Assembly (NCBI RefSeq): GCF_040706535.1
Contig: NZ_JAPDRJ010000003.1
Location: 124,001-188,000 of the forward strand
From: Lentisalinibacter orientalis
Lineage (GTDB): Bacteria > Pseudomonadota > Gammaproteobacteria > Steroidobacterales > Woeseiaceae
Direction: 5' to 3'
DNA: 64,000 nucleotides
Part shown: positions 57,055 to 64,000 of the stretch, one piece after another
Numbering within the stretch: position 1 is the first letter of the stretch
Layout of the letters: the number at the start of each line of letters is the position of its first letter
The notes under the pieces: model-generated
Databases searched by the model: none
Seen by the model: only the letters and a program-made list of their open reading frames with translations
What the model was told of the DNA's origin: nothing
Program-made: the position numbers and the translations under genes

Positions 57055-58425
57055 ATGAAGCCGGTCCGTGAACTCGCGCCCAGCGTCGACCTGCTGGCCA
57101 TGCACGACGCCTGGCCGGAGCGCTATCCCTTCCTGCTGGAGAGCGTCGAGGGCACCAATGCCCAGGCTCGCTACGACCTCCTGTTCGCATTGCCGGGGGA
57201 GACCCTGCGGCTGGACGCCGGCGGCAGGCTCGCGGCACCGCCGGATGTGCCGGTGGGCGACGGATTCCTGGACTCCCTGGACCTGTGGTGGAAGAGCGAG
57301 CGGGCCGGCGCCGGCGAGGCGCCTTTCGCCGGCGGCTGGTTCCTCTACCTGGGCTACGAGCTCGCCGCCGAGATCGAGCCCGGTCTGCAGCTGACCGCGC
57401 CGGCAGGCCTGCCCGTCGCCCTCGCCACGCGGGTCCGCGGCGCCCTGATCCGCGACCGGCGGAGCGGGCGCACCTGGGCTGTGGCGGAGCCCGGCAGCGA
57501 AGCCAGCCTCGATCCGATGGCCGCCGACGCCGGCGCGGCACGCAGCGGTGCGGACGAGGGCGGTCCTGCACTGGCCGGCCCGGCCGAAGAGGAGCCGCCC
57601 GCGGACTACCTCGCGGCGGTCGCCGCGGCGAAGGCCCACATTGCCGCGGGGGACGTCTACCAGGCCAACCTGTCCCGACTCTGGCACGGCAGGCTCGCGG
57701 AGGGGATGACGCCGTCGATCATCTATCGGCGGCTGCGCCGCGCCAATCCGGCGCCCTTCGCCGGCCTCATGCGAGTGGGCGAGCATTCCGTGATCTCCTC
57801 CTCGCCGGAGCGGCTGCTCCGCCTCGCCGACGGCATCGCCTCCACCCGGCCTATCGCCGGCACGCGGCCACGGGGCGCCAGCCGCCGGGACGACCGTGCG
57901 CTCAGCGCGGAGCTCCTGGCGCACCCGAAGGAGCGGGCCGAGCACGTCATGCTCATCGACCTGGAACGCAACGACCTCGGCCGCATCTGCCGGCCGGGCA
58001 CGGTGCGGGTGGACGAGATGATGACCATCGAGACCTACCGCCACGTGCACCACATCGTCAGCAACGTGACCGGCGAACTGGAGCCCGGCGTGACGCCCGG
58101 CCGCGCCATCGGTGCCGTGTTCCCCGGCGGCACGATCACCGGCTGCCCGAAAGTCCGTTGCATGCAGATCATCGCCGCGCTGGAATCCGGTCCGCGGGGC
58201 GCCTATACCGGCTCTTTCGGTTATCTCTCCCGCGACGGCAGCCTGGATCTGAACATCCTGATCCGCACCGTGGTCACCGACGGCACCGAGCTGACCCTGC
58301 GGGCCGGGGCCGGCATCGTGGCGGATTCGGAGCCGGAGCGCGAGCTGGCCGAGACGCGGGCCAAGGCGAAGGGGCTGCTGCTGGCGTTGGGACAGGGACA
58401 GGGACAAGGGGAGGGCGGGGCGTGA
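57055..58425 (+). CDS. pabB: Aminodeoxychorismate synthase component I
   Basis: A 456-residue chorismate-utilising enzyme that, with a glutaminase partner (PabA, not present here), makes 4-amino-4-deoxychorismate for folate. Markers are AAVAAAKAHIAAGDVYQANL, PFAGLMRVGEHSVISSSPER, PIAGTRPRGASRRDD, LIDLERNDLGRICRPG, and PGGTITGCPKVRCMQIIAAL in the catalytic core. The N-terminal regulatory-type domain (GWFLYLGYELAAEIEPG) is complete. The ATG follows a tandem repeat and lacks a Shine-Dalgarno; an upstream in-frame ATG at 57001 would translate the repeat. The C-terminal codons contain a 6-bp repeat (GGACAG) near the coupled pabC start. Confidence 0.92.
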   Translation: MKPVRELAPSVDLLAMHDAWPERYPFLLESVEGTNAQARYDLLFALPGETLRLDAGGRLAAPPDVPVGDGFLDSLDLWWKSERAGAGEAPFAGGWFLYLGYELAAEIEPGLQLTAPAGLPVALATRVRGALIRDRRSGRTWAVAEPGSEASLDPMAADAGAARSGADEGGPALAGPAEEEPPADYLAAVAAAKAHIAAGDVYQANLSRLWHGRLAEGMTPSIIYRRLRRANPAPFAGLMRVGEHSVISSSPERLLRLADGIASTRPIAGTRPRGASRRDDRALSAELLAHPKERAEHVMLIDLERNDLGRICRPGTVRVDEMMTIETYRHVHHIVSNVTGELEPGVTPGRAIGAVFPGGTITGCPKVRCMQIIAALESGPRGAYTGSFGYLSRDGSLDLNILIRTVVTDGTELTLRAGAGIVADSEPERELAETRAKAKGLLLALGQGQGQGEGGA

Positions 58426-59267
58426 TGCGCTGGCACTATATCGACGGCGTGGCCGACGCGCCGGGGCCCGACGACCGGGGTTTCGCCTACGGCGACGGCC
58501 TGTTCGAGACCATCGCGGTGCGTGAAGGGCGGCCCCGGCTGCTCGAGCGCCACCTGCAGCGCCTGCGTCTCGGCGCCGACCGCCTCTCGCTGCGACTGCC
58601 GGCGCGCCGACGCATCGAGGAATTCCTGGCCCGGGTCGTCGACGAAGAACCGGCCGCGGACGGGCGGGCCGTGCTGAAACTGGTGGCCACGCGCGGCGAC
58701 GGCGAGCGCGGCTACGCCTACCGGCATTCGGATGCCCGGCTGCTGGCGGGCATCGGGCCCGCCGGCACCTGGCCGCGGGAGCGTCGGGCGCGCGGCGTCG
58801 CGGTGCGCTGGTGCCGCACGCGCCTCGGCCGCAATCCGGCGCTGGCGGGCCTAAAGCACCTCGATCGGCTGGAACAGGTGCTTGCCCGGGCCGAATGGGA
58901 CGATCACGATAGGCAGAACAATATCGCCGAAGGGCTGATGCTGGACAGCGACGGCCGGGTGGTCTGCGCTACCATGAGCAACCTGTTCCTGGTGCGCGGC
59001 GGACGGCTGGTCACGCCGGCCGTCACCCATGCCGGCGTGGCCGGCATCATGCGCGGCCTCGTGCTGGAGCTGGCCGACCGCCTGGGACTCGAGACGACGG
59101 TCCGGGAGGTGGATCCGGCGGAGGTCATCGCGGCGGACGAACTCTTCCTGACCAACAGCCAGTACGTGCTCTGGCCGGTCGCCCGGCTGGGCACGCACGA
59201 GTGGGCCGGCGGGCCGCTCACCGCGAGTATCGCGGCCGCGCTGGAGGCGGCGGGACTGACGGAATGA
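58425..59267 (+). CDS. pabC: 4-amino-4-deoxychorismate lyase
   Basis: A 280-residue class IV PLP enzyme that releases pyruvate from aminodeoxychorismate to give p-aminobenzoate. FAYGDGLFETIAVREGRP lies near the N-terminus, the PLP lysine is in LAGLKHLDRLEQVLAR and EGLMLDSDGRVVCATMSNLF is the fold-type IV motif. Its ATG overlaps the pabB stop by one base (TGATG). Class IV relatives include ilvE-type enzymes, but the position between pabB and mltG fixes the identity. Confidence 0.94.
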   Translation: MRWHYIDGVADAPGPDDRGFAYGDGLFETIAVREGRPRLLERHLQRLRLGADRLSLRLPARRRIEEFLARVVDEEPAADGRAVLKLVATRGDGERGYAYRHSDARLLAGIGPAGTWPRERRARGVAVRWCRTRLGRNPALAGLKHLDRLEQVLARAEWDDHDRQNNIAEGLMLDSDGRVVCATMSNLFLVRGGRLVTPAVTHAGVAGIMRGLVLELADRLGLETTVREVDPAEVIAADELFLTNSQYVLWPVARLGTHEWAGGPLTASIAAALEAAGLTE

Positions 59268-59286
59268 CAGTCGGAACGACAGCAAT

Positions 59287-60309
59287 ATGACGAGACTCGT
59301 AATAGCGGCGCTGGCCGGCATGCTGGCCCTGGCGGTGGCGCTGGGGGGCACGCTGCTGTGGGCGCGGGCGGAGCTGCATCGCCCGCTCGCCCTGGAGGCG
59401 CCCGCGGTGGTGGAGATCCCGCCCGGGACGCCGCTGGCGAGAGTGGCAGCCGAGCTGGAGTCCAGAGGCATGCTGCGCCATCCGGCCGTGCTCTCCTGGT
59501 ACGGCCGCCTGTCCGGCGAGGCGTCCCGGATCAAGGCGGGCGAGTACGTCCTGCAGCCGGGACTGAGCGCGGCGGAGGCGCTGGCCAAGTTCGTCGCCGG
59601 CGACGTGCGTCTCTACAGCTTCACGATCGTGGAGGGATGGACCACCGCCGAGGCGGTACGCGCGCTGCAGGCGCACGAGGCCATCGTGGCGACCCTCGGG
59701 CCCTACGAGCCGGCGGCGCTGCTCGAGGCCGTCGAGGCCGCGGAGGACCACCCGGAGGGCCTGCTGTTTCCGGAGACCTACCATTTCCCGCGGGGCAGCG
59801 AGGACGTGACCATCCTGCGCCGGGCCTACGCGCTGATGCAGGAACAGTTGCTTGCGGCATGGCAGTCGCGCCGCGACGACATCCCGCTCGACTCGCCCTA
59901 CGAGGCGCTGATCCTGGCGTCGATCATCGAGAAGGAAACCGCCCGGGACGACGAGCGCCGGCGCATCGCGGGCGTCTTCACGCGGCGTCTCGAGCGCGGC
60001 ATGCGCCTGCAGACGGACCCCACCGTGATCTACGGCCTGGGCGAGGACTGGGACGGCAACATCCGCCGCCGGGACCTGCGCACGGATACGCCTTACAACA
60101 CCTATACCCGCGCGGGTCTGCCGCCGACGCCGATCGCCCTGCCGGGCCGTGCGTCGCTGGACGCAGCGGTGAATCCGGCGCCCGGCGAGGCGCTGTTCTT
60201 CGTCGCCACCGGCGAGCCCGACGGCAGCCACTACTTCTCGGTCACGCGGGAAGAGCACGAGGCCGCCGTGGAGCGCTATCTCGAGCGGCTGCGGGAGCGG
60301 AGGCGCTGA
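59287..60309 (+). CDS. mltG: Endolytic murein transglycosylase
   Basis: A 340-residue membrane-anchored lytic transglycosylase (YceG family). After the N-terminal span (LVIAALAGMLALAVALGGTL) come the LysM-like region (VVEIPPGTPLARVAAELESR) and the catalytic domain: the active-site glutamate is in ILASIIEKETARDDERRRIA, followed by FTRRLERGMRLQTDPTVIYG, DTPYNTYTRAGLPPTPI and a C-terminal FFVATGEPDGSHYFSVTREE. It cuts nascent glycan strands and limits their length. A degenerate 12-bp repeat (59261-59284) spans the pabC stop and the gap before its ATG. Confidence 0.96.
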   Translation: MTRLVIAALAGMLALAVALGGTLLWARAELHRPLALEAPAVVEIPPGTPLARVAAELESRGMLRHPAVLSWYGRLSGEASRIKAGEYVLQPGLSAAEALAKFVAGDVRLYSFTIVEGWTTAEAVRALQAHEAIVATLGPYEPAALLEAVEAAEDHPEGLLFPETYHFPRGSEDVTILRRAYALMQEQLLAAWQSRRDDIPLDSPYEALILASIIEKETARDDERRRIAGVFTRRLERGMRLQTDPTVIYGLGEDWDGNIRRRDLRTDTPYNTYTRAGLPPTPIALPGRASLDAAVNPAPGEALFFVATGEPDGSHYFSVTREEHEAAVERYLERLRERRR

Positions 60310-60311
60310 GC

Positions 60312-60941
60312 ATGGAAAGGGGGCGCTTCATCACGGTGGAAGGCATCGAGGGTGTCGGCAAGAGCACCAACGTCGGCTTCATCTGCGAGCGCATCGGTGC
60401 GGCCGGCTACGGCGTCGTCAGCACCCGGGAGCCGGGCGGCACGCCGCTGGCCGAGGACATCCGCGATGTCGTACTCGCCGAGCGGGCGGAGTCCGTGCCG
60501 GCGGCCGCGGAGCTCCTGCTCATGTTCGCGGCCCGGGCCGTCCACCTGGAGAACCTGATCCTGCCGGCCCTGGAGCGGGGCGACTGGGTCGTCTGCGATC
60601 GCTTCACGGATGCCACGCTGGCCTACCAGGGCTACGGACGCGGCCAGGATACCGGCCGCATACGCCAGATCGCCGACATCGTGCACCCGGGGCTGTGGCC
60701 CGATCTCACGCTGCTGCTGGACGCGCCGCTCCCGGTGAGCCGGCAACGCAGCCGTGACCGCGGCATCAGCGACCGTTTCGAGAACGAGCAGGGCGCTTTC
60801 TTCGAGCGGGTCCGCGCCGGTTACCTTGCGCTGGCCGAAGCCGAGCCGGAACGCTACGCCGTGATAGACGCCAGCCGCCCGCTGCAGTCGGTGCAGGGGG
60901 AGATCGCCCGTCATATCGATCGGCTCATCGCGGAGAAATAA
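60312..60941 (+). CDS. tmk: Thymidylate kinase
   Basis: A 209-residue dTMP kinase. The P-loop is at residues 7-18 (ITVEGIEGVGKST), with V and S where many homologues have A and T. Next come the DRX motif VVCDRFTDATLAYQGYGRG and the lid region RSRDRGISDRFENEQGAFFE. It phosphorylates dTMP for DNA synthesis. It starts two bases after the mltG stop and precedes holB, the usual gammaproteobacterial order. Confidence 0.95.
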   Translation: MERGRFITVEGIEGVGKSTNVGFICERIGAAGYGVVSTREPGGTPLAEDIRDVVLAERAESVPAAAELLLMFAARAVHLENLILPALERGDWVVCDRFTDATLAYQGYGRGQDTGRIRQIADIVHPGLWPDLTLLLDAPLPVSRQRSRDRGISDRFENEQGAFFERVRAGYLALAEAEPERYAVIDASRPLQSVQGEIARHIDRLIAEK

Positions 60942-60951
60942 GTTTAGAGAA

Positions 60952-61986
60952 GTGACACAAGATACTAAAATAAAAGACATTACCTGGCTGGATGACATCT
61001 GCCAAAGCCTCGATCGCAATCGCAGCGACGGGCGTCTCGGCCATGCCCTGCTGCTGAGCGGTCCGGCCGGCACGGGCAAGCGGGCACTGGCCGACTGGCT
61101 CTGCGCGGGTTATCTCGCCGGCGCCGCGGGCGCTGCCAGCAGTCCCGCGCGGCCTGTCTGGCCCGCCACAGGACGGCACCACCCGGACGCGATGCGCATC
61201 TCGCCGGAAGAGGGCAAGTCGCGGATCTCGGTGGACCAGGTGCGGGCCCTCGTGGCGAATATCGGCCTGAAGAGCCACGCCGGTGGCGGCAAGGCGGCCG
61301 TTATCGAACCGGCGAACGCGATGACGCTGAACGCGGCCAACAGCCTGCTGAAGACCCTGGAGGAGCCGCCCGGGGACGCGCTCATCATCCTGGTGGCGGA
61401 CACGCTCTCGGGCATGCCGGCCACCATCCTGAGCCGTTGCGCCACGCTGCGGGTCTCCCTGCCGCCGCCGGCCACGGCCCTTGCCTGGCTGGAGGCGCTG
61501 GACGACGAGGCGGACTGGCCCGAGGCCCTGGCGCTGGCCGGCGGAGCGCCTCTGCGGGCGGTGGCCTACGTGCGCGACGGCAAGGCGGAGCTGCCGGCAC
61601 GCTTCCGTGACGATCTGGGCGCCGTCGTGGCCGGCCGGCTGGGTCCGCTGGACGCGGCCGCACGCTGGGCGAAGGCCGACGCCGTGTTCGCGTTGGACTG
61701 GCTGGAACGCCTGATGAGAGACCTGATCCGGGGCCGCATTGCCGGGCGCTCGCAGGCCCCGGCGGGCGTGATGCCGGAAAGCGTGCTGCAGCGCATGGAC
61801 AGCCGAAATCTGTTCTGTTATCTAGATCGCCTGACCAGGCTGCGAAACCAGCCGCCCGGCTCGGCGAACGAGCAGCAGGTGGCACTGGAATCGCTGCTGA
61901 TCCCCTGGGCCGAAGGGTTCCGGGGGGAGCAGGCAGGCCTGGAACGGCCACCGACGGGCGCATCGGCCGGCGGTGGCGTCGGATAG
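60952..61986 (+). CDS. holB: DNA polymerase III subunit delta-prime
   Basis: A 344-residue clamp-loader AAA+ subunit. The P-loop-like motif is GPAGTGKR (37-44), sensor-type NAANSLLKTLEEPPGDALII and the conserved SRC motif in TILSRCATLRV are present. The zinc module that normally follows the P-loop (four cysteines) is missing: in residues 51-80 only C51 remains (AGYLAGAAGAASSPAR). Another frame of the same DNA reads GRCQQSRAACLARHR, hinting at a local frame shift or lineage-specific loss. The start is GTG at 60952; the first codons are AT-rich. It lies between tmk and pilZ, as usual. Confidence 0.9.
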   Translation: MTQDTKIKDITWLDDICQSLDRNRSDGRLGHALLLSGPAGTGKRALADWLCAGYLAGAAGAASSPARPVWPATGRHHPDAMRISPEEGKSRISVDQVRALVANIGLKSHAGGGKAAVIEPANAMTLNAANSLLKTLEEPPGDALIILVADTLSGMPATILSRCATLRVSLPPPATALAWLEALDDEADWPEALALAGGAPLRAVAYVRDGKAELPARFRDDLGAVVAGRLGPLDAAARWAKADAVFALDWLERLMRDLIRGRIAGRSQAPAGVMPESVLQRMDSRNLFCYLDRLTRLRNQPPGSANEQQVALESLLIPWAEGFRGEQAGLERPPTGASAGGGVG

Positions 61987-62004
61987 TCATCGAGGGATTT
62001 CACC

Positions 62005-62343
62005 ATGTCCAAGCCGGGTCTGCTGACGCTGACGATCAAGGACAAGAGCGCGTTGTATCTGGCGTACATGCCGTTCGTGCACAACGGCGGTCTGTTCATA
62101 CCCACCAACAGCTCTTACCGGCTGGGCGACGAGGTGTTCATGCTGCTGAACCTGATGGGCGAGGACGAGAAGATCCCGGTGGCCGGCAAGGTGATCTGGA
62201 TGACGCCCAAGGGAGCCCAGGGCAAGCGGACCGCCGGCATCGGCGTCCAGTTTTCCGAGCAGGACCAGGGCAACACCCAGAAGAAGATCGAGAACTATCT
62301 GGCCGGCGCGCTGAGCGGGGACAAGCCCACCCACACCATGTGA
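62005..62343 (+). CDS. pilZ: PilZ domain protein of the type IV pilus type
   Basis: A 112-residue PilZ-family protein (LLTLTIKDKSALYLAYMPFV, NGGLFIPTNSSYRLGDEVFM, KVIWMTPKGAQGKRTAGIGV). The canonical cyclic-di-GMP-binding motifs R-x3-R and D/N-x-S-x2-G are absent, as in the stand-alone PilZ needed for type IV pili, which does not bind the nucleotide in studied relatives. It follows holB by 18 bases, the standard location. Whether this organism makes type IV pili cannot be seen here. Confidence 0.93.
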   Translation: MSKPGLLTLTIKDKSALYLAYMPFVHNGGLFIPTNSSYRLGDEVFMLLNLMGEDEKIPVAGKVIWMTPKGAQGKRTAGIGVQFSEQDQGNTQKKIENYLAGALSGDKPTHTM

Positions 62344-62361
62344 GGCCGCGGCAGCTGCCGG

Positions 62362-63414
62362 TCAGGGATTGCGGGCGCTGTTGATGCCGCCCCGCAGGAC
62401 GCAGGCGTTGAAGCCCCTCTCGCTCAGGATGTAGGCGCCGGCCGAGCTGCGCCGCCCCGTGTCGCAGCAGACGATGTAGCGCTTGTCCTTGTCCAGCGTG
62501 CCGAGCTTCAGCCGGATGAAGTACAGCGGGATGTTGACCGCGCCTTCCTGGTGGTAGTTGTCGAACTCGCTCGGCAGGCGCACGTCCAGCCACTGGCCGC
62601 CTTTCCCCACGATGTCCTGGGCTTCCGTATAGTCCACCCACTCGAGCATGGGCTCGTTCAGCAGCGTGTTGAAATCGTCCTTGCCGAGGCGCATCACCGA
62701 GCCGTCGGTCAGCATGGTGACCGTCGCGTTGCGCTTGGCGTCGGAGATCAGGGCCTCCTCGCCGAAGGTGTCGCCCACGCCGAGTTCGGCCAGCCGGATG
62801 CCTTCCTTGTTCAGCGGCGTCTCCCGGGTGACCGCGCACTTGCCGCGGGTGATCACGTAGAAATAATCGCCCTCGGCGCCCTGCTTGATGACCTGGTCGC
62901 CAGCCTTGTAATTGATCTGCTGCATGCGCATGAAGATCGCCTGGATGTTGGCCGGCGGGATCTTGTGGAAGGCCTTGGTCTGCAGCAGGGTGGTCATCCA
63001 GTCGTCGCCGCCCTCGGTCTGATCGTCGCGCAGCTCGCTCACCTCGTAGGAGCCGGTCTGGTCCCAGGTCAGCATCACGTCCAGCAGGTCGCTGTCGATG
63101 TTGAGATACTGGATCTTCGTGCGGGTACGGGCCGTGTAGCGCCGGGGCAGTATGGGGGAGAGCGGATTGCGCGCCTCCTCGGTGCCGCCCTGGATGGTCT
63201 CCACCACCTGATTGCCGTCCACGAGTTCGACGCTGCCGCTGACGATGTAGAGGGTGCGCTTCTCGGAGTCTCCCTCGCGGAACAGGACCTGATTCGGCTC
63301 CAGCTCGTGGACCTGGGTCTTCTTCGCGAGCGCGGACAGATTCTCGCGCTTGAGTCCGTCGAGCGGAGAGAAGCCCTTCAGCAGGTTCGGATCTACCTGT
63401 CCTCGTTCCGTCAT
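62362..63414 (-). CDS. Double cyclic-nucleotide-binding domain plus rhodanese fusion protein
   Basis: A 350-residue soluble protein with two cNMP-binding-like domains (about 25-120, VLFREGDSEKRTLYIVSGSV; about 150-245, AGDQVIKQGAEGDYFYVITR and VGDTFGEEALISDAKRNATV) and a C-terminal rhodanese domain (about 255-345) with active cysteine about 317 in VCCDTGRRSSAGAYIL. The second cNMP domain has the FGE..L phosphate-cassette form; the first is degenerate. No DNA-binding or kinase domain is present. This suggests a cyclic-nucleotide- or ligand-gated sulfurtransferase; the partner is unknown. It is read against pilZ, with 18 bases between the ends. Confidence 0.85.
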   Translation of the reverse strand: MTERGQVDPNLLKGFSPLDGLKRENLSALAKKTQVHELEPNQVLFREGDSEKRTLYIVSGSVELVDGNQVVETIQGGTEEARNPLSPILPRRYTARTRTKIQYLNIDSDLLDVMLTWDQTGSYEVSELRDDQTEGGDDWMTTLLQTKAFHKIPPANIQAIFMRMQQINYKAGDQVIKQGAEGDYFYVITRGKCAVTRETPLNKEGIRLAELGVGDTFGEEALISDAKRNATVTMLTDGSVMRLGKDDFNTLLNEPMLEWVDYTEAQDIVGKGGQWLDVRLPSEFDNYHQEGAVNIPLYFIRLKLGTLDKDKRYIVCCDTGRRSSAGAYILSERGFNACVLRGGINSARNP

Positions 63415-63557
63415 TTTATCGCCAGTTCATCCGTGGTGGGCCGCCGGCCGGTGCGCGGGCCGCGGTCAGAGAAAACGTCGACTCCCGGGTGGCGCATTGT
63501 ACATTCAATGGCTTGGCAAGATCAGGAACGCGTCCCAATTTCCACTGACAGCGGCGC

Positions 63558-64000
63558 TCACTCGTCGCGGGAGGCGAAGGCATCCCAGCCGTCCGCCGGC
63601 CGGAACCGCTCGCCGTACTCCATGGCGAACTTCTCCAGGCGGCTGCGGATCTCGGCGACGCCGCGGGACCGGGCGTAGTGCAGCGGGCCGCCGCGGAACG
63701 GCGCGAATCCGGTGCCGAAGATCACGCCGGCATCCAGAAGGTCTTCGTCCTCCACGACGCTCTCCGCCAGGCAGGCGACGGCCTCGTTGACCATGGGCAG
63801 GATCAGCCGGTCCTGCAGGTCCGGCGGCTCGGGCCCTTCCGGGTCGGACTGCTTGACGGCCTTGCCGTCCTCCCAGCGGTAGAAGCCCTGGCCGGATTTT
63901 CTCCCCACATTGCCGGCGTCGACCATCTCCCTGAGCTTCTCGGGCAGGGGGTAGCCGTACGCATCGGCGAGGATTGTCGAGACGTGCCAGGCGACGTCCA
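63558..64000 (-). CDS. fadB: 3-hydroxyacyl-CoA dehydrogenase, FadB/FadJ-type C-terminus (partial)
   Basis: Only the last 147 residues are inside the window; the N-terminus lies beyond base 64000. The segment LREMVDAGNVGRKSGQGFYR and the second C-terminal domain (MVNEAVACLAESVVEDEDLL, GVIFGTGFAPFRGGPLHYAR) match the 3-hydroxyacyl-CoA dehydrogenase C-terminal repeats of the multifunctional FadB/FadJ proteins of beta-oxidation. FadB versus FadJ cannot be decided, nor whether the enoyl-CoA hydratase half is present. It is read towards the cNMP-rhodanese gene, whose start lies 143 bases away. Confidence 0.85.
   Translation of the reverse strand, partial: DVAWHVSTILADAYGYPLPEKLREMVDAGNVGRKSGQGFYRWEDGKAVKQSDPEGPEPPDLQDRLILPMVNEAVACLAESVVEDEDLLDAGVIFGTGFAPFRGGPLHYARSRGVAEIRSRLEKFAMEYGERFRPADGWDAFASRDE

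Noticed and set aside
55387..58407. 1006-codon open frame on the minus strand opposite acpP, fabF and pabB
   Set aside because: It lies across three certain genes on the other strand and its product shows no family features; it is a GC-driven shadow.

Overview
The window reads as chromosome of a high-GC gammaproteobacterium. The evidence is the fabD-fabG-acpP-fabF-pabB-pabC-mltG-tmk-holB-pilZ gene order, a Vibrio-type TonB2/TtpC operon, a type II secretion block (gspG to gspN) beside a rhombosortase, and a leu attenuator ahead of leuA. I cannot assign a genus. No rRNA, tRNA, CRISPR array, insertion sequence, integrase or phage gene is visible. Coding density is high and most operon joints are 1-4 bp overlaps. 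GTG starts are common and gspI appears to use TTG.

Layout. 1-3.6 kb: ilvE (cut by the window edge) and leuA on the minus strand behind a consensus promoter, a leucine-rich leader peptide and an intrinsic terminator, then a quinone-oxidoreductase-like gene. 3.8-5.0 kb: an acyl-CoA dehydrogenase. 5.4-10.6 kb: a TonB2-type operon (DUF3450 protein, TtpC, ExbB, ExbD, TonB, TPR protein) closed by a terminator, then a [2Fe-2S] ferredoxin. 11.0-21.8 kb: an acyl-CoA catabolic region. Two divergent operons (CoA-transferase, isochorismatase-like and VOC genes leftward; HMG-CoA-lyase-like and hydantoinase A/B genes rightward) meet at a promoter region with two TGTATACA elements 63 bp apart; a GntR/FCD regulator lies about 6 kb away. 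21.8-28.3 kb: an AhpD-like protein, a TRAP transporter split over two divergent transcripts, a glutathione transferase, a peroxiredoxin, an MDR reductase and a membrane protein. 28.4-31.6 kb: etfBA, a two-domain sulfurtransferase and a DUF6491-like secreted protein. 31.8-39.6 kb: a VAO-type FAD oxidoreductase, a YciI protein, and an operon of MaoC hydratase, acyl-CoA dehydrogenase, CoA-transferase, unknown protein and MFS permease. 39.9-47.2 kb: an AlaA-like aminotransferase and an AddAB-like helicase/nuclease pair. 47.2-53.4 kb: gspG-H-I-J-K-L-M-N (leftward) and rhombosortase. 53.5-62.3 kb: fatty-acid synthesis, folate branch, MltG, Tmk, HolB and PilZ. 62.4-64 kb: a double cNMP-binding/rhodanese fusion and the C-terminal part of a FadB-like protein.

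How the parts fit. Several acyl-CoA dehydrogenases, two class III CoA-transferases, EtfAB, a FadB-like enzyme, a TRAP transporter and an MFS permease suggest a heterotroph that oxidises organic acids and acyl-CoAs, with EtfAB taking electrons from the dehydrogenases. The T2SS block and rhombosortase belong to one export route. The fab cluster lacks the usual upstream rpmF-plsX-fabH.

The most unusual signals are regulatory and structural: a complete leu attenuator whose leader peptide appears to come from a leaderless transcript; two operator-like palindromes, each overlapping one of two divergent -10 boxes and six helical turns apart; and unrelated 11-15 bp tandem duplications that recur beside gene starts. 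I did not find one clearly new multi-gene defence or mobile system.
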